Source of the DNA: a methanotrophic endosymbiont of Bathymodiolus puteoserpentis (Logatchev)
GTDB lineage: Bacteria > Pseudomonadota > Gammaproteobacteria > Methylococcales > Methylomonadaceae
Reading direction: 5' to 3'
Length of the DNA: 64,000 bases
Assembly (NCBI RefSeq): GCF_900128525.1
Contig: NZ_FQTQ01000064.1
Span: 46,284 to 110,283 of the forward strand
The notes under the pieces were generated by a model, which saw only the letters and a list, made by a program, of their open reading frames with translations, was not told the DNA's origin and did not search any database. How positions within the stretch are numbered: the stretch's first letter is position 1; each line of letters starts with the position of its first letter. A program made the translations under genes and the position numbers. Shown piece by piece: positions 1 to 9,576 of this stretch.

Positions 1-323
1 CAATTGCGGGCTTTAAAATACGTGATGATATGCCGATTGGGTGTAAGGTTACGCTTAGGCAGGAAAGAATGTATGAATTTCTTGATCGGCTTATAAGTAT
101 TTCAATTCCTCGTATTCGTGATTTTAGAGGCTTGAGCCCTAAAAGTTTTGATGGACGTGGTAATTTTAGTATGGGCGTTACCGAGCAAATTATCTTTCCT
201 GAAATCGATTATGATAAGATAGACACTTTGCGCGGCTTAGATATTTGTATCACTACTACCGCTAAAACTAATGAAGAAGGCCTAGCCTTGTTGAAGCAGT
301 TTAATTTTCCATTTAAGAGCTAG
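1..323 (+). CDS. rplE: 50S ribosomal protein L5, C-terminal part (5' end outside window)
   Basis: The frame is open from the first complete codon at base 3, so the start lies upstream of the window; about 107 C-terminal residues remain of a protein that is usually near 179. The visible part carries the L5 signatures [18 protein letters not shown] and RIRDFRGL, and ends FPFKS. L5 binds 5S rRNA in the central protuberance of the large subunit. The gene stops 4 bases before rpsN, the usual neighbour in the spc operon, so co-transcription and translational coupling are expected. Identification is secure; only the N-terminus is missing. Confidence 0.97.
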   Translation, partial: IAGFKIRDDMPIGCKVTLRQERMYEFLDRLISISIPRIRDFRGLSPKSFDGRGNFSMGVTEQIIFPEIDYDKIDTLRGLDICITTTAKTNEEGLALLKQFNFPFKS

Positions 324-327
324 AATT

Positions 328-633
328 ATGGCTAAAAAATCAATGATAGCTCGCGAAGCAAAGCGAGTTAAATTAGTAAGTAAATTTGAAGTAAAAAGAG
401 CTTCTTTAAAAGAAATTATTAGAGATCCAAATGCTTCTATCCAGGATAAGGATGAGGCGCATCTTGCATTACAAAAATTACCGCGTGATTCGAGCGCGTC
501 AAGAGTACGTAATAGATGTAACATAACAGGTCGTCCACATGGTTTTTATCGCAAATTTGGCTTGAGCAGAAATATGCTTAGACAAGCCACGATGCGCGGA
601 GATGTTCCAGGCTTGACAAAAGCCAGTTGGTAA
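328..633 (+). CDS. rpsN: 30S ribosomal protein S14 (zinc-free long form)
   Basis: This 101-residue protein has the normal length of the long S14 type. It lacks the paired CxxC zinc motifs of the short form; the only cysteine in the C-terminal region is in [12 protein letters not shown]. The C-terminal signature [19 protein letters not shown] followed by TKASW is typical. S14 sits in the head of the small subunit near helix 34-43 of 16S rRNA. It lies 4 bases after rplE and 30 bases before rpsH in the spc operon. ATG at 328 is the natural start because it gives the canonical [14 protein letters not shown]-terminus. Confidence 0.98.
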   Translation: MAKKSMIAREAKRVKLVSKFEVKRASLKEIIRDPNASIQDKDEAHLALQKLPRDSSASRVRNRCNITGRPHGFYRKFGLSRNMLRQATMRGDVPGLTKASW

Positions 634-663
634 TCGACTAGTTATATATTTGGAGAAAATAAT

Positions 664-1059
664 ATGAGCATGACAGATCCAGTAGCAGACATGCTTACGC
701 GCATAAGAAATGGGCAGTCTGCAGGAAAAATAAACGTTAAAATGCCATCTTCTAAACTTAAAGTTGCAATTGCAAAAGTTTTGAAAGAAGAAGGTTATAT
801 TAGCAACTATTCAACAGAAACAAATGGTGCGCATGTATCTATGTCTGTTGAATTAAAATACTATAATGGAAAGCCTGTAATCGACAAGGTTAAACGTATA
901 AGCAAGCCAGGCCTGCGTATATATAAGTCTAAAGATGAGTTGCCTAAGGTTTTAGGTGGCTTGGGTGTAGCTATTGTATCTACTTCAAAAGGTGTTATGA
1001 CTGATCGTGCTGCACGCGCAATTGGTCATGGTGGCGAAGTACTATGTACAGTTTGTTAA
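664..1059 (+). CDS. rpsH: 30S ribosomal protein S8
   Basis: 131 residues, close to the usual 130. It begins [18 protein letters not shown] and ends GGEVLCTVC, both diagnostic for S8; the [13 protein letters not shown] stretch is the conserved rRNA-binding core. S8 binds helix 21 of 16S rRNA and is a primary assembly protein. In E. coli S8 also represses the spc operon by binding the mRNA near rplE; I did not try to fold that site here because the relevant leader is partly outside the window. A ribosome-binding site (TTGGAGAA) lies just before the ATG. Third visible gene of the operon. Confidence 0.98.
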   Translation: MSMTDPVADMLTRIRNGQSAGKINVKMPSSKLKVAIAKVLKEEGYISNYSTETNGAHVSMSVELKYYNGKPVIDKVKRISKPGLRIYKSKDELPKVLGGLGVAIVSTSKGVMTDRAARAIGHGGEVLCTVC

Positions 1060-1074
1060 GGATAGGGTGAATTT

Positions 1075-1608
1075 ATGTCTAGAATCGCAAAAAACCCTAT
1101 AGTTATACCTACAGGTGTTGAAATAAAGCTTGTTGACTCAGTTGTTTTGGTCAAAGGCTCTAAAGGTCAGTTGAGTATGCCTCTGCATGCCCAGGTTGAG
1201 CTTGATATGAGTGCCGAACAAATCAAAATGAAATGGGATCAAAGTAATCAAAAAGCGACGGCCTTGGCTGGTACCATGCGTGCACTTATTGCTAACATGA
1301 TTACAGGTGTTACTACTGGCTTTGAAAAAAAATTAAATTTGGTTGGCGTAGGTTACAGAGCGCAGGTTAAGGGCCGTGTACTTAATCTAAGTCTTGGTTT
1401 TTCTCATCCTGTAGATTATGCAATACCTGAAGGGATTGATATCGAGGCACCATCGCAAACTGAAGTTGTTGTAAAAGGTATGAATAAACAACTTGTTGGT
1501 GCGGTATCTGCTGAAATTAGAGCCTACAGGCCACCTGAGCCTTATAAAGGCAAAGGTGTTAAGTATGCTGATGAGCAAATAGTCAGAAAAGACGCTAAGA
1601 AAAAATAG
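1075..1608 (+). CDS. rplF: 50S ribosomal protein L6
   Basis: 177 residues, as in E. coli. N-terminal MSRIAKNPIVIPTGVEI and the C-terminal signature PEPYKGKGVKYADEQIVRK are both L6 hallmarks, and the two repeated alpha/beta domains are visible by length. L6 lies at the base of the stalk near the sarcin-ricin loop of 23S rRNA. It follows rpsH by 15 bases, with a purine-rich GGATAGGG ribosome-binding site, and precedes rplR by 9 bases, so it is a middle gene of the spc operon. Nothing unusual in length or composition. Confidence 0.98.
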   Translation: MSRIAKNPIVIPTGVEIKLVDSVVLVKGSKGQLSMPLHAQVELDMSAEQIKMKWDQSNQKATALAGTMRALIANMITGVTTGFEKKLNLVGVGYRAQVKGRVLNLSLGFSHPVDYAIPEGIDIEAPSQTEVVVKGMNKQLVGAVSAEIRAYRPPEPYKGKGVKYADEQIVRKDAKKK

Positions 1609-1617
1609 GCTATCAAA

Positions 1618-1971
1618 ATGAATAAAAAAGCATCTCGAATGAAGAGAGCGTTAAAGCTTAGAGCAAATATTAGAAAGCTTGGAAGTAATCGTTTAACGGT
1701 ACATAAAACCTCAAAACATATTTATGCCCAAGTTATTTCAGAAAATGGAACTGTTACAGTTGCAAGTGCATCTACTACTCAGGCTGAAATTAAATCTGCT
1801 GTAAAGAGTACTGGAAATGTAGAATCTGCAGTTTTAGTGGGTAAATTAGTTGCGGATAAAGCAATAGCTGCAGGAATTACTGAAGTTACTTTTGACCGTT
1901 CTGGTTTTAAATATCACGGTCGTGTGAAGGCATTAGCTGATGCTGCGCGCGAAGCCGGTTTAAAGTTCTAG
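1618..1971 (+). CDS. rplR: 50S ribosomal protein L18
   Basis: 117 residues, the normal length. The basic N-terminal tail ([20 protein letters not shown]) is followed by the conserved [16 protein letters not shown] segment and ends with [26 protein letters not shown] (ends shown in two parts: [13 protein letters not shown] and [13 protein letters not shown]). L18 binds 5S rRNA together with L5 and L25 to form the central protuberance. It lies 9 bases after rplF and 9 before rpsE, with an AGGGGAAA ribosome-binding site serving rpsE inside its tail region. Ordinary spc-operon member. Confidence 0.97.
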   Translation: MNKKASRMKRALKLRANIRKLGSNRLTVHKTSKHIYAQVISENGTVTVASASTTQAEIKSAVKSTGNVESAVLVGKLVADKAIAAGITEVTFDRSGFKYHGRVKALADAAREAGLKF

Positions 1972-1980
1972 GGGAAATAT

Positions 1981-2487
1981 ATGGCAAATGCACCTCAACA
2001 AGCGAGCACTGACGGTTTACAAGAAAAGCTAGTTTCTGTTAGACGAGTCGCAAAAGTTGTAAAGGGCGGTAGAGTTTTTGGTTTTACTGCATTAACTGTG
2101 GTTGGTGATGGAGATGGGAATGTAGGGTATGGCGTTAGTAAAGCTAAAGAAGTACCTATTGCAATTCAAAAGTCACTTGAGCAAGCTAGAAAAAATATGC
2201 ATAAAGTAGCGCTTAAAGGCGATACTTTGCAGTATTCAATTATGTCAGAAGTCGGTGCTGCAAAAGTATTTATGCAGCCAGCTACTGAAGGTACAGGTAT
2301 TATTGCTGGTGCTTCAATGAGGGCTGTTTTTGAGGCTGTTGGAGTACATAATGTGCTGGCAAAATGTATTGGTACAACCAATCCAATTAATGTAGTAAGA
2401 GCGACTATTGATGGGCTGGCTAATATGAATAATGCTGCACAAATTGCTGCTAAGCGTGGCTTGTCAGTTGAAGACATTACAGGGTAA
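1981..2487 (+). CDS. rpsE: 30S ribosomal protein S5
   Basis: 168 residues against 167 in E. coli. The S5 double-stranded RNA-binding-like N-terminal domain (about residues 14-80) shows [19 protein letters not shown] and the glycine-rich loop [20 protein letters not shown]. The C-terminal domain contains [20 protein letters not shown]5 shapes the mRNA entry channel and affects decoding fidelity. The start is ATG at 1981, 7 bases after an AGGGGAAA ribosome-binding site. It lies 9 bases after rplR and 5 bases before rpmD. Confidence 0.98.
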   Translation: MANAPQQASTDGLQEKLVSVRRVAKVVKGGRVFGFTALTVVGDGDGNVGYGVSKAKEVPIAIQKSLEQARKNMHKVALKGDTLQYSIMSEVGAAKVFMQPATEGTGIIAGASMRAVFEAVGVHNVLAKCIGTTNPINVVRATIDGLANMNNAAQIAAKRGLSVEDITG

Positions 2488-2492
2488 TTGAA

Positions 2493-2678
2493 ATGGCAGA
2501 TAAAAAATTACGCGTTACAATGATAAAAAGTAGTATTGGTCGCTTGAAGAGCCATAAGGCGTGTTTGATTGGCCTAGGTTTGAAACGTATCAGACATACT
2601 GTTGAAGTTATTGATACTGCTGAAAATAGAGGGATGATTAATAAAGTCTCCTATATGGTTACAGTAGAGGAAGTCTAA
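2493..2678 (+). CDS. rpmD: 50S ribosomal protein L30
   Basis: 61 residues, typical for bacterial L30 (59-61). The conserved core [18 protein letters not shown] then [17 protein letters not shown] is complete. L30 binds near helix 38-39 of 23S rRNA. Its stop codon TAA (2676-2678) shares its last A with the ATG of rplO, a one-base overlap that usually gives translational coupling. This is a small gene, but the family match and the operon position between rpsE and rplO leave little doubt. Confidence 0.97.
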   Translation: MADKKLRVTMIKSSIGRLKSHKACLIGLGLKRIRHTVEVIDTAENRGMINKVSYMVTVEEV

Positions 2679-3112
2679 TGTATTTAAATACAATCAAGCC
2701 TGCTGAAGGTTCGAAAAAAGTACGTAAAAGAGTTGGTCGTGGTATTGGATCTACTCTAGGTAAAACTTGTGGTCGTGGGCACAAAGGCCAAAAATCACGT
2801 AGTGGTGGTTTTCATAAAGTTGGTTTTGAAGGTGGTCAGATGCCTTTACAACGCCGTTTGCCTAAAGTTGGTTTTACGGCCAGAAAATCTAAATTTACTT
2901 CTGAAGTAAGACTTAATGAAATTGCAAAATTAAGCTTAGCTGTAGTTACGTTGGATGATTTAATCAAATCTAATATTGTTCCAGCTTTTACTAAAGTTGT
3001 GAAAGTAATAAAATCAGGTGAAATTACATCTGCCGTTACTTTGAAGGGGTTGAAAGTGACTGTTGGTGCTAAAGCTTTAATTGAAGCAGCTGGCGGAACT
3101 ATAGAGGACTAA
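2678..3112 (+). CDS. rplO: 50S ribosomal protein L15
   Basis: 144 residues, the usual length. The N-terminal basic, glycine-rich extension that threads into 23S rRNA is clear: [20 protein letters not shown] and [20 protein letters not shown]. The C-terminal globular part carries [20 protein letters not shown], the family signature. L15 is a late-assembly protein near the peptidyl transferase region. The gene overlaps rpmD by one base and is separated from secY by only 2 bases, consistent with a single transcript. Confidence 0.98.
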   Translation: MYLNTIKPAEGSKKVRKRVGRGIGSTLGKTCGRGHKGQKSRSGGFHKVGFEGGQMPLQRRLPKVGFTARKSKFTSEVRLNEIAKLSLAVVTLDDLIKSNIVPAFTKVVKVIKSGEITSAVTLKGLKVTVGAKALIEAAGGTIED

Positions 3113-3114
3113 TT

Positions 3115-4443
3115 GTGAGTAGATCAAGCACGCAAATGAAAGAGCAACTGGGCAATACTTCTGAGTTGTTTTCAAGATTAATGTTCGTTCTAGGTGCTTT
3201 TTTTGTTTACAGGGTTGGGGCTCATATACCTGTTCCAGGTATTGACCCCCAAGCTTTAGCTTTAATGTTTAAGCAGCAAGAAGGTTCTATCTTGGATATG
3301 TTCAACATGTTCTCAGGTGGAGCGTTGAAGAGGCTGAGTCTTTTTGCGCTTGGAATTATGCCATACATTTCTGCATCTATTATTATGCAGTTGATGACTA
3401 TCGTAATTCCAGCATTGGAGCAGGTCAAAAAAGAAGGTGAAGCGGGTAGACGTAAAATTTCACAGTACACTAGGTATGGTACTGTGTTTTTGGCGACATT
3501 TCAGGCTATCGGTGTATCTATTGCGTTACAAAATCAAACCGCAGGCGGATTATCTGTTGTTATTAATCCTGGGATTCAATTTATAGTTATTACTGCTATA
3601 ACTTTGGTGACGGGTACTGTTTTTCTTATGTGGTTAGGTGAGCAAATTACTGAGCGTGGTCTTGGTAATGGTATTTCATTGATTATTTTTGCTGGTATTG
3701 TTGCTGGTTTGCCTTCTGCAATAGGTGGTACGCTCGAGTTAGCGCGTACTGGTGAACTGAATGGTGCATTTATTGTGCTATTGTTTTTATTAAGTATGGC
3801 GGTTACTGCGCTTGTTGTGTTTGTTGAGCGTGGCCAGCGTCGGATTGTAATTAACTATCCGAAACGTCAGCAAGGTAAAAGGATGTATGCTGGACAAAGT
3901 AGTTTTTTACCGCTTAAGTTGAATATGGCAGGTGTTATTCCGCCTATTTTTGCTTCTAGTATAATTTTGTTTCCTGCTACTATAGCTGGTTGGTTCAGTA
4001 GTGCGGAGGGTTTCTCTTGGTTGCAGGATATTTCTACTACCTTGTCGCCTGGTCAGCCACTGTATGTAATGTTGTATACTGTTGCAATTGTATTCTTTTG
4101 TTTTTTCTATACAGCATTAGTATTCAACTCAAAAGAAACAGCTGAAAACTTAAAGAAGTCAGGTGCTTTTTTGCCGGGAATAAGACCGGGCGAGCAAACT
4201 GCAACTTATATTGATAAAGTTATGACGCGCTTGACGTTGATCGGTGCTTTTTATATAACGGCGGTTTGTCTGTTGCCAGAGTTCTTGATTGTTTACTGGA
4301 ATGTACCTTTTTACTTTGGTGGAACATCGCTGCTTATTATTGTTGTGGTTGTTATGGATTTTGTTTCGCAAATGCAAACCCATTTGATGTCGCAAAAATA
4401 TGAAGGGCTGATGGATAAAGCAAATTTAAAGAAAAATAAATAA
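3115..4443 (+). CDS. secY: Preprotein translocase channel subunit SecY
   Basis: 442 residues with ten predicted membrane segments, matching E. coli SecY (443). Recognised parts are the first helix and plug region ([14 protein letters not shown]), the cytoplasmic loop [17 protein letters not shown] then [20 protein letters not shown], and the loop [15 protein letters not shown], which contains the arginine needed for SecA function in E. coli. SecY forms the protein-conducting channel with SecE and SecG in the inner membrane. Translation starts at GTG 3115, 2 bases after rplO; the coding frame supports no better start. It is the normal end of the classical spc core before rpmJ. Confidence 0.98.
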   Translation: MSRSSTQMKEQLGNTSELFSRLMFVLGAFFVYRVGAHIPVPGIDPQALALMFKQQEGSILDMFNMFSGGALKRLSLFALGIMPYISASIIMQLMTIVIPALEQVKKEGEAGRRKISQYTRYGTVFLATFQAIGVSIALQNQTAGGLSVVINPGIQFIVITAITLVTGTVFLMWLGEQITERGLGNGISLIIFAGIVAGLPSAIGGTLELARTGELNGAFIVLLFLLSMAVTALVVFVERGQRRIVINYPKRQQGKRMYAGQSSFLPLKLNMAGVIPPIFASSIILFPATIAGWFSSAEGFSWLQDISTTLSPGQPLYVMLYTVAIVFFCFFYTALVFNSKETAENLKKSGAFLPGIRPGEQTATYIDKVMTRLTLIGAFYITAVCLLPEFLIVYWNVPFYFGGTSLLIIVVVVMDFVSQMQTHLMSQKYEGLMDKANLKKNK

Positions 4444-4466
4444 ATTACAAAATTAAGGGGTAAGCT

Positions 4467-4580
4467 GTGAAAGTACGAGCTTCTGTAAAGAAAATATGTC
4501 GTAACTGTAAGGTCATTAAAAGATCTGGAGTTATTAGAGTGATTTGTAAAGATGGGCGTCATAAGCAGCGCCAAGGGTAA
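4467..4580 (+). CDS. rpmJ: 50S ribosomal protein L36 (37 residues, zinc-ribbon type)
   Basis: A 38-codon frame (37 residues plus stop) starting at GTG 4467, with the GGGG ribosome-binding core 7 bases upstream. It reads [19 protein letters not shown] and then [19 protein letters not shown], the complete L36. The zinc ligands are visible as C11, C14, C27 and H32 (CRNC...C...H), so this is the zinc-binding form. L36 is one of the last proteins to join the large subunit. Its position between secY and rpsM is the canonical one. At 37 codons it is easy to miss in automated calling. Confidence 0.97.
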   Translation: MKVRASVKKICRNCKVIKRSGVIRVICKDGRHKQRQG

Positions 4581-4587
4581 TTTTTTA

Positions 4588-4615
4588 TTGCTTTGAAAGG
4601 TTTAAGTGCTATAAT
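4588..4615 (+). promoter_or_regulatory. Internal sigma-70 promoter ahead of rpsM (extended -10)
   Basis: In the 75-base gap between rpmJ and rpsM there is a -35 TTGCTT (4588-4593), a 16-base spacer and a perfect -10 TATAAT (4610-4615). The -10 is preceded by TG plus one base (4607-4608), the extended -10 signature. Transcription would begin around 4622, about 34 bases before the rpsM ATG. It would let the alpha-operon genes rpsM-rplQ be transcribed independently of the spc promoter. Support is from motif reading only. Confidence 0.6.
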
Positions 4616-4655
4616 TAGCTGCTTAACTTTCGAGTAACGTATGGGGAGTAACTAG

Positions 4656-5012
4656 ATGGCACGAATTGCCGGAATTAATGTACCAGATCATAAACATGCA
4701 GATATCGCTTTAACTGCAGTTTATGGCATAGGTAAGCCAACTGCAATTAATATCTGTAAAGAAGTTGGTATAGAACGGACAATTAAAATTAAAGAGTTGA
4801 GTGAAGAGCAGTTAGATGCTATTCGTGAAACAATTGGAAAGATTGTTGTTGAAGGTGATCTACGACGCGAAGTGTCAATGAACATTAAGCGTTTAATGGA
4901 TCTTGGTTGCTATCGTGGTATTCGCCATAGACGTGGACTACCATTGCGCGGTCAGAGGACGAGAACAAATGCTCGTACTAGAAAAGGGCCTCGTAAACCT
5001 ATTAGAAAATAA
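4656..5012 (+). CDS. rpsM: 30S ribosomal protein S13
   Basis: 118 residues, the usual length. The N-terminal [20 protein letters not shown], the helix-two-turn region [18 protein letters not shown], and the C-terminal tail [19 protein letters not shown] are standard S13 features. S13 lies at the top of the small subunit head and bridges to the large subunit (B1a/B1b). A clear GGGGAG ribosome-binding site lies 8 bases upstream. It is the first gene of the alpha operon and has its own likely promoter just upstream. Confidence 0.98.
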   Translation: MARIAGINVPDHKHADIALTAVYGIGKPTAINICKEVGIERTIKIKELSEEQLDAIRETIGKIVVEGDLRREVSMNIKRLMDLGCYRGIRHRRGLPLRGQRTRTNARTRKGPRKPIRK

Positions 5013-5030
5013 TAAGTAGAGTTAATAAAA

Positions 5031-5420
5031 ATGGCTAGTTCAAATCGTACTACAAAGAAAAAGATAAAAAAAGAAGTTGCTGACGGTATAGCACATATCC
5101 ATGCAACTTTTAATAATACAATAGTAACAATTACTGATCGAAAAGGAAATGCTCTATCTTGGGCGACTTCTGGCGGTTCTGGTTTTAGAGGCTCTAGAAA
5201 AAGTACGCCTTTTGCTGCTCAAGTAGCAGCAGAGCGCGCAGGAAAAGTAGCTCAAGAATACGGAATGAAAAACTTAGATGTTATGATTAAAGGACCTGGT
5301 CCTGGTCGTGAGTCTGCAGTAAGATCATTTAATAACCTAGGGTTCAAAATTGGCAATATCGTTGATGTTACGCCTATCCCCCATAATGGTTGTCGTCCGC
5401 CTAAGAAACGTAGGGTATAG
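5031..5420 (+). CDS. rpsK: 30S ribosomal protein S11
   Basis: 129 residues, identical in length to E. coli S11. It shows [40 protein letters not shown] and the C-terminal [18 protein letters not shown], all S11 signatures. S11 binds the platform of the small subunit around helix 45 and the 690 loop of 16S rRNA, near the E site. The gene begins 18 bases after rpsM and ends 13 bases before rpsD, in the classical alpha-operon order. Nothing unusual was noticed. Confidence 0.98.
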   Translation: MASSNRTTKKKIKKEVADGIAHIHATFNNTIVTITDRKGNALSWATSGGSGFRGSRKSTPFAAQVAAERAGKVAQEYGMKNLDVMIKGPGPGRESAVRSFNNLGFKIGNIVDVTPIPHNGCRPPKKRRV

Positions 5421-5433
5421 ATAGGAGTATAAA

Positions 5434-6054
5434 ATGGCAAGATATTTAGGACCAACTTGTAAGTTAAGTCGTCGTGAAGGTACTGATCTTTTTCTGAAAA
5501 GTAGAGGAAAGTCCCTAGAAGGTAAATGTAAGTTAGATCAGCGCCCTGGTCAGCATGGAACTAAGAGGGCTCGTGACTCTAACTATGCTTCGCAGCTTAG
5601 AGCTAAACAGCGTATCAGACGTATTTATGGTGTGCTTGAAAAACAATTTAGAAATTATTATAAAGCAGCAGAATTGCAGAAAGGAGCAACTGGTTTAAAC
5701 CTGTTAAATCTTTTAGAATCTAGATTAGATAATGTTGTTTATAGAATGGGCTTTGCAGCTACTAGAGCGGAAGCAAGACAGCTTGTTAGTCATAAATCTA
5801 TTTTATTAAATGATAGCATTTTGAATATCCCTTCTGCGCAGGTGAATGTTGGTGATAAGATTTCTATAAGAGAGAAATCTAAGAAACAGGTTCGTATTAT
5901 TGATTCGCTTACTGTTGCTGATCAATATGGTTTTCCTGCGTGGCTAGAAGTAAATCCTAAGGAATTTACTGGTTCTTTTAATTCTTTACCTGATCGTGCT
6001 GATCTAGGTTCTGATATTAATGAGCAGTTAGTTGTTGAGTTATATTCTAAATAA
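5434..6054 (+). CDS. rpsD: 30S ribosomal protein S4
   Basis: 206 residues, the usual length of S4. The N-terminal part [20 protein letters not shown] has only two cysteines in the first 32 residues, so it is the zinc-free type. The S4 RNA-binding domain, about residues 95-155, contains [20 protein letters not shown] and [11 protein letters not shown]4 is a primary 16S binder and, in E. coli, the translational repressor of the alpha operon through a pseudoknot in the rpsM leader; that leader here is short (under 40 bases from the inferred start), so this control may differ. It is followed 17 bases later by rpoA. Confidence 0.98.
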   Translation: MARYLGPTCKLSRREGTDLFLKSRGKSLEGKCKLDQRPGQHGTKRARDSNYASQLRAKQRIRRIYGVLEKQFRNYYKAAELQKGATGLNLLNLLESRLDNVVYRMGFAATRAEARQLVSHKSILLNDSILNIPSAQVNVGDKISIREKSKKQVRIIDSLTVADQYGFPAWLEVNPKEFTGSFNSLPDRADLGSDINEQLVVELYSK

Positions 6055-6071
6055 TATTGTTGGGGTTTTAA

Positions 6072-7079
6072 ATGCATAGTGCTGTTACTGGTTTGTTAAA
6101 GCCTCAGCTTGTTGAGGTTGTTAGTAAATCACTGAATCATTCAAGAATAGTTATTGAACCATTAGAGCGTGGTTTTGGGCACTCTCTTGGGAATGCGTTA
6201 AGAAGAGTTTTATTGTCTTCTATTCCTGGCTGTGCTGTTGTTAGTGTTGAAATAGATAATGTAGAGCATGAATATTCTGTTATTGATGGTGCTCATGAAG
6301 ATGTAATTGATATCTTGTTAAACTTAAAGCAGCTTGCTGTTGTTTTGCATTCAGGCAATGAAGTTACGCTAAGTTTAAGTAAAAGTGGTTCAGGTCCTAT
6401 TACTGCTGCTGATATTCAGCTACCACATGATGTTGAAGTTATTAATCCTGATTTAGTTATTGCTAACTTAACTGAAGAAGGTGCCTTGTCTATGAAGATT
6501 AATATTCAGCGCGGTAGGGGCTATGAGCCTTCTAATACGCGTACTGAAGGGTTGGGTGTCGGTGTTGTCGGGGCTTTGCAGGTTGATGCTTCTTATACGC
6601 CTATTAATAAGGTCGCTTATAAAGTAGAGTCAACTCGTGTTGAGCAGCGAACTAATCTCGATAAACTTATTATTGAATTAGAAACTAACGGTACTGTTGA
6701 TCCTGAATCTACTATTAAGTTAGCTGCAACAATTTTACATGATCAATTGTCAGTGTTTGTTGACTTTGAAAAAGTAAATGACCCAATTGATGAGCCAGTT
6801 GTAGAGCCAGTAGAGCATATAGATCCAACTCTTCTACGACCTGTAGATGACTTGGAACTTACAGTTCGATCTGCTAACTGTCTTAAAGCAGAAAATATAT
6901 ATTACATTGGTGATCTTATTCAACGAACTGAGTTTGAATTGTTGAAAACACCTAATCTAGGTAGAAAGTCGTTAACTGAGATAAAAGATGTGTTAGCTCT
7001 GAAAGGACTTTCTTTGGGAATGCGCTTAGAGAACTGGCCACCTGAAAATTTAGCTGAGCAATCTCAAGCGATTTTATAA
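6072..7079 (+). CDS. rpoA: DNA-directed RNA polymerase subunit alpha
   Basis: 335 residues (E. coli 329). The N-terminal dimerisation domain, about 1-235, contains [20 protein letters not shown] and [14 protein letters not shown] short linker leads to the C-terminal domain, about 255-325, with [20 protein letters not shown] and [17 protein letters not shown]266 corresponds to E. coli R265, the residue that contacts UP elements and activators, so UP-element recognition at promoters in this genome is expected to be normal. The C-terminal tail is slightly longer than in E. coli. It sits in the alpha operon between rpsD and rplQ. Confidence 0.98.
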   Translation: MHSAVTGLLKPQLVEVVSKSLNHSRIVIEPLERGFGHSLGNALRRVLLSSIPGCAVVSVEIDNVEHEYSVIDGAHEDVIDILLNLKQLAVVLHSGNEVTLSLSKSGSGPITAADIQLPHDVEVINPDLVIANLTEEGALSMKINIQRGRGYEPSNTRTEGLGVGVVGALQVDASYTPINKVAYKVESTRVEQRTNLDKLIIELETNGTVDPESTIKLAATILHDQLSVFVDFEKVNDPIDEPVVEPVEHIDPTLLRPVDDLELTVRSANCLKAENIYYIGDLIQRTEFELLKTPNLGRKSLTEIKDVLALKGLSLGMRLENWPPENLAEQSQAIL

Positions 7080-7097
7080 AATAAAAGGTTTATTTGT

Positions 7098-7478
7098 ATG
7101 AGACATCGTAAGTCTGGTAGACAATTAAATAGAAATAGTAGTCATAGAAAAGCTATGTTTAGCAATATGGCTACTTCTTTATTTAAAGAAGAATTAATTA
7201 GAACTACTTTACCTAAAGCAAAAGAATTACGTTCAATTGCTGAGCCACTTATTACTTTATCTAAAAACGATTCTGTTGCTAATCGTCGTTTAGCTTTTGC
7301 TAAATTAAGAGATCGTGATATGGTTACTAAATTATTCAATGAGCTTGGTCCACGTTACCAAGCGCGTCCTGGGGGATATTTACGTATCATGAAGTGTGGA
7401 TTCCGTACTGGTGATAAAGCTCCTATGGCATATGTTGAATTAGTTGATCGCCCAGAATTGGGTGCAGCTGAAGATTAA
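7098..7478 (+). CDS. rplQ: 50S ribosomal protein L17
   Basis: 126 residues, typical of the gammaproteobacterial length. The signature [20 protein letters not shown] opens the protein, followed by [20 protein letters not shown] and the C-terminal [21 protein letters not shown]17 lies at the exit-tunnel side of the 50S subunit. It is the last gene of the alpha operon: a strong intrinsic terminator begins about 20 bases after its stop. A second reading frame running out of its 3' end has no family features and is not a gene. Confidence 0.98.
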   Translation: MRHRKSGRQLNRNSSHRKAMFSNMATSLFKEELIRTTLPKAKELRSIAEPLITLSKNDSVANRRLAFAKLRDRDMVTKLFNELGPRYQARPGGYLRIMKCGFRTGDKAPMAYVELVDRPELGAAED

Positions 7479-7497
7479 TAGCTTTTGGCTTATAAAG

Positions 7498-7527
7498 TTT
7501 AAAAAACCAGCTGCGGCTGGTTTTTTT
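7498..7527 (+). terminator. Rho-independent terminator of the ribosomal protein/rpoA operon
   Basis: A perfect hairpin: left arm AAAAAACCAGC (7501-7511), loop TGCG (7512-7515), right arm GCTGGTTTTTT (7516-7526), with a run of seven T that follows the GC-rich core. It lies 23 bases after the rplQ stop and ends the spc/alpha transcript. Confidence 0.93.
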
Positions 7528-7832
7528 GTGCTCGTTGTATTTTGTCTTTATTATTTCCTTGACTTAGATTTTGAGTTTATAGGTAATTGGAATATATGCA
7601 TAACTAGAGGTTATGACTTTGCTTAGCATGTTTTTGCGTGATTGTTTGATCCTTGCTTTTCATTTTATTGTGCAGAATATCAGGTTTAATCACTATTTTC
7701 GAAAGCTGGGTTAAGTAACCGTTTAATGATTGGTTTTATACTACATTTATAGCGCATTCTCTGTATATAATCTGATAAATTTGGTCGTTTAGATGCATAA
7801 TAAAGGTACAATATAACCTCGATAACTTTTAT
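7528..7832. other. Intergenic region, probable hemC promoter
   Basis: About 300 bases without a credible gene. A perfect -10 TATAAT is present at 7766-7771 with no good -35 at 16-18 bases, so a weak or activator-dependent promoter for hemC is possible. Short frames on either strand here show no protein family features. Confidence 0.35.
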
Positions 7833-8771
7833 TTGGATAATGTAGTGACACAGCGAATTATTAAAATTGCAACTCGGCAAAGTGCCTTGGCCTTATGGCA
7901 AGCTGAATACGTTGCAACGAGACTAAAGCAAGCGTATCCCGATATTCAAACGGAATTAGTAAAAATGCTAACTAAAGGCGATAAAATTTTAGATGCGCCA
8001 TTAGCAAAGGTTGGCGGTAAAGGGCTGTTTGTTAAAGAGCTAGAGCAGGGTATGCTTGATGGTGTAGCTGATATAGCTGTTCATTCTATGAAAGACGTGC
8101 CGATGGATTTTCCTGAGGGCTTACATTTGTCGGTTATTTTGCCTCGTGAGGATCCTTCTGATGCCTTTGTATCTAATAAATACAGTAGTCTTGAAGATTT
8201 ACCTGCTAATGCAAAGATAGGGACTTCTAGCTTACGCAGGCAATGCCAGATATCAGCACGCTTTCCGGGTGCGCAAGTTTTATCTTTAAGAGGCAATGTG
8301 AATACACGTTTAGCAAAGCTAGATGCAGGTGATTATGATGCGATTATTCTTGCTACTGCTGGATTGATGCGTTTAGACTTTACTGATAGGATTACACAAA
8401 GACTTGATACTTCCGTGAGTTTGCCTGCGGTTGGACAAGGTGCTGTTGGCATAGAATGCCGTGTAGATGATGTTGAGATAAATCAATTGCTTGCAGTATT
8501 ACAAGATAAAGATAGTTGTATTACTGTTGGGGCTGAGCGCGCTATGAATAATCGTCTAAATGGCGGGTGTCAGGTGCCTATTGCTGGTTTTGCTGAATTA
8601 AAAGGTGATCACTTATTTATGCGTGGCTTAGTCGGTAAGCCAGATGGTTCTCTTATCTATAGGTCGGAGAAAACGGGATCTGCATCTGAAGCCGAAGTAA
8701 TAGGGCGTGCAGTAGCTGATGAGCTGCTTGCAAGTGGAGCTGGTGAAATCTTGCGTGAATTGTATGCATAA
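7833..8771 (+). CDS. hemC: Hydroxymethylbilane synthase (porphobilinogen deaminase)
   Basis: 312 residues from a TTG start; a GTG 12 bases further in (7845, giving [19 protein letters not shown]) is an equally possible start and neither has a clear ribosome-binding site. The enzyme polymerises four porphobilinogen units into hydroxymethylbilane in the cytoplasm. Visible features: [35 protein letters not shown] (catalytic Asp-containing region [16 protein letters not shown]), [23 protein letters not shown], and [13 protein letters not shown], with C246 (TTG numbering) as the dipyrromethane cofactor attachment cysteine. It heads a hemC-hemD-hemX-hemY set. Confidence 0.96.
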   Translation: MDNVVTQRIIKIATRQSALALWQAEYVATRLKQAYPDIQTELVKMLTKGDKILDAPLAKVGGKGLFVKELEQGMLDGVADIAVHSMKDVPMDFPEGLHLSVILPREDPSDAFVSNKYSSLEDLPANAKIGTSSLRRQCQISARFPGAQVLSLRGNVNTRLAKLDAGDYDAIILATAGLMRLDFTDRITQRLDTSVSLPAVGQGAVGIECRVDDVEINQLLAVLQDKDSCITVGAERAMNNRLNGGCQVPIAGFAELKGDHLFMRGLVGKPDGSLIYRSEKTGSASEAEVIGRAVADELLASGAGEILRELYA

Positions 8772-8805
8772 GTGTCTTAGTATTTTATTTTTCTAGTTGT
8801 TTCTG

Positions 8806-9576
8806 ATGGGTAAACGAATATTAGTCACTAGACCTTATAAACAAAGCGCTAATTTATGTAACCTTATAGAGGGGCAGGGTTGGCAGGCGATAAAATTTCC
8901 AGTTATTGAGATTCGAAGTAAGGCTTTATCTGCAAAGGAATGCTTTTTTTTGCAGCATATTGAACAATATCAATATGTATTTTTTATTAGCGTTAATGCC
9001 GTAAATTTTGCATATGAAATATTAAATCAAGATTTTGAATACTTAAAACATGTAAAGTGCATTGCTGTTGGATTAGCGACATACAGTAAGTTAGTGCAGT
9101 TTGGTATTACTAATATACTGTTGCCTGATGCAGGGTTTAATTCTGAAGGTATTCTAGCTATTCCTGATTTACAAGATTTAGATGGTCAGTCTTGTTTAAT
9201 CATCCGCGGGGTCGGTGGGCGTAAATTATTGGCAAATACTTTACGTGCAAGAGGAGCCCTAGTTGACTATATGGAAGTTTATACTAGAGAGCCTGTTTCT
9301 TATCCTAGAGAATCAGTTAACTTAGCTTTTGCTGATGGCAATTTGGATGTTGTGGTCATTTATAGTGTTGAAGCTTTACATAACCTTGTACAACTTGCTG
9401 TTGAGGGTAATAAAAAAAATAACTTATTGCTAATTCCATTGCTTGTAATTAGTCGGCGAGTCTATGCTGCGGCCAAAGATATTGGTTTTACGAAAGTTGT
9501 TATTGCCAATGAAGCGACTGATGCAGCAATGATAAATGCATTAAATAATGGGGAAAACTGTGGCGGAAGTAACTGA
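8806..9576 (+). CDS. hemD: Uroporphyrinogen-III synthase
   Basis: 256 residues from ATG 8806; a TTG at 8797 would add three residues but ATG gives the typical MGKRILVTRPYKQSANL start. HemD closes and inverts ring D of hydroxymethylbilane to make uroporphyrinogen III. The family is weakly conserved; recognised pieces are ILVTRP at the N-terminus, FPVIEI, FFISVNAVNFA (equivalent of the FTSxNAV motif), CIAVGLATYSKL, LIIRGVGGRKLLANTLRARG and VDYMEVYTREP. It follows hemC by 34 bases and overlaps hemX by 29 bases, which supports co-translation. Confidence 0.92.
   Translation: MGKRILVTRPYKQSANLCNLIEGQGWQAIKFPVIEIRSKALSAKECFFLQHIEQYQYVFFISVNAVNFAYEILNQDFEYLKHVKCIAVGLATYSKLVQFGITNILLPDAGFNSEGILAIPDLQDLDGQSCLIIRGVGGRKLLANTLRARGALVDYMEVYTREPVSYPRESVNLAFADGNLDVVVIYSVEALHNLVQLAVEGNKKNNLLLIPLLVISRRVYAAAKDIGFTKVVIANEATDAAMINALNNGENCGGSN

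Noticed and set aside
7444..7626. A 60-residue frame across the rplQ end and terminator
   Set aside because: It runs through the terminator hairpin, overlaps rplQ in another frame and has no recognisable content.
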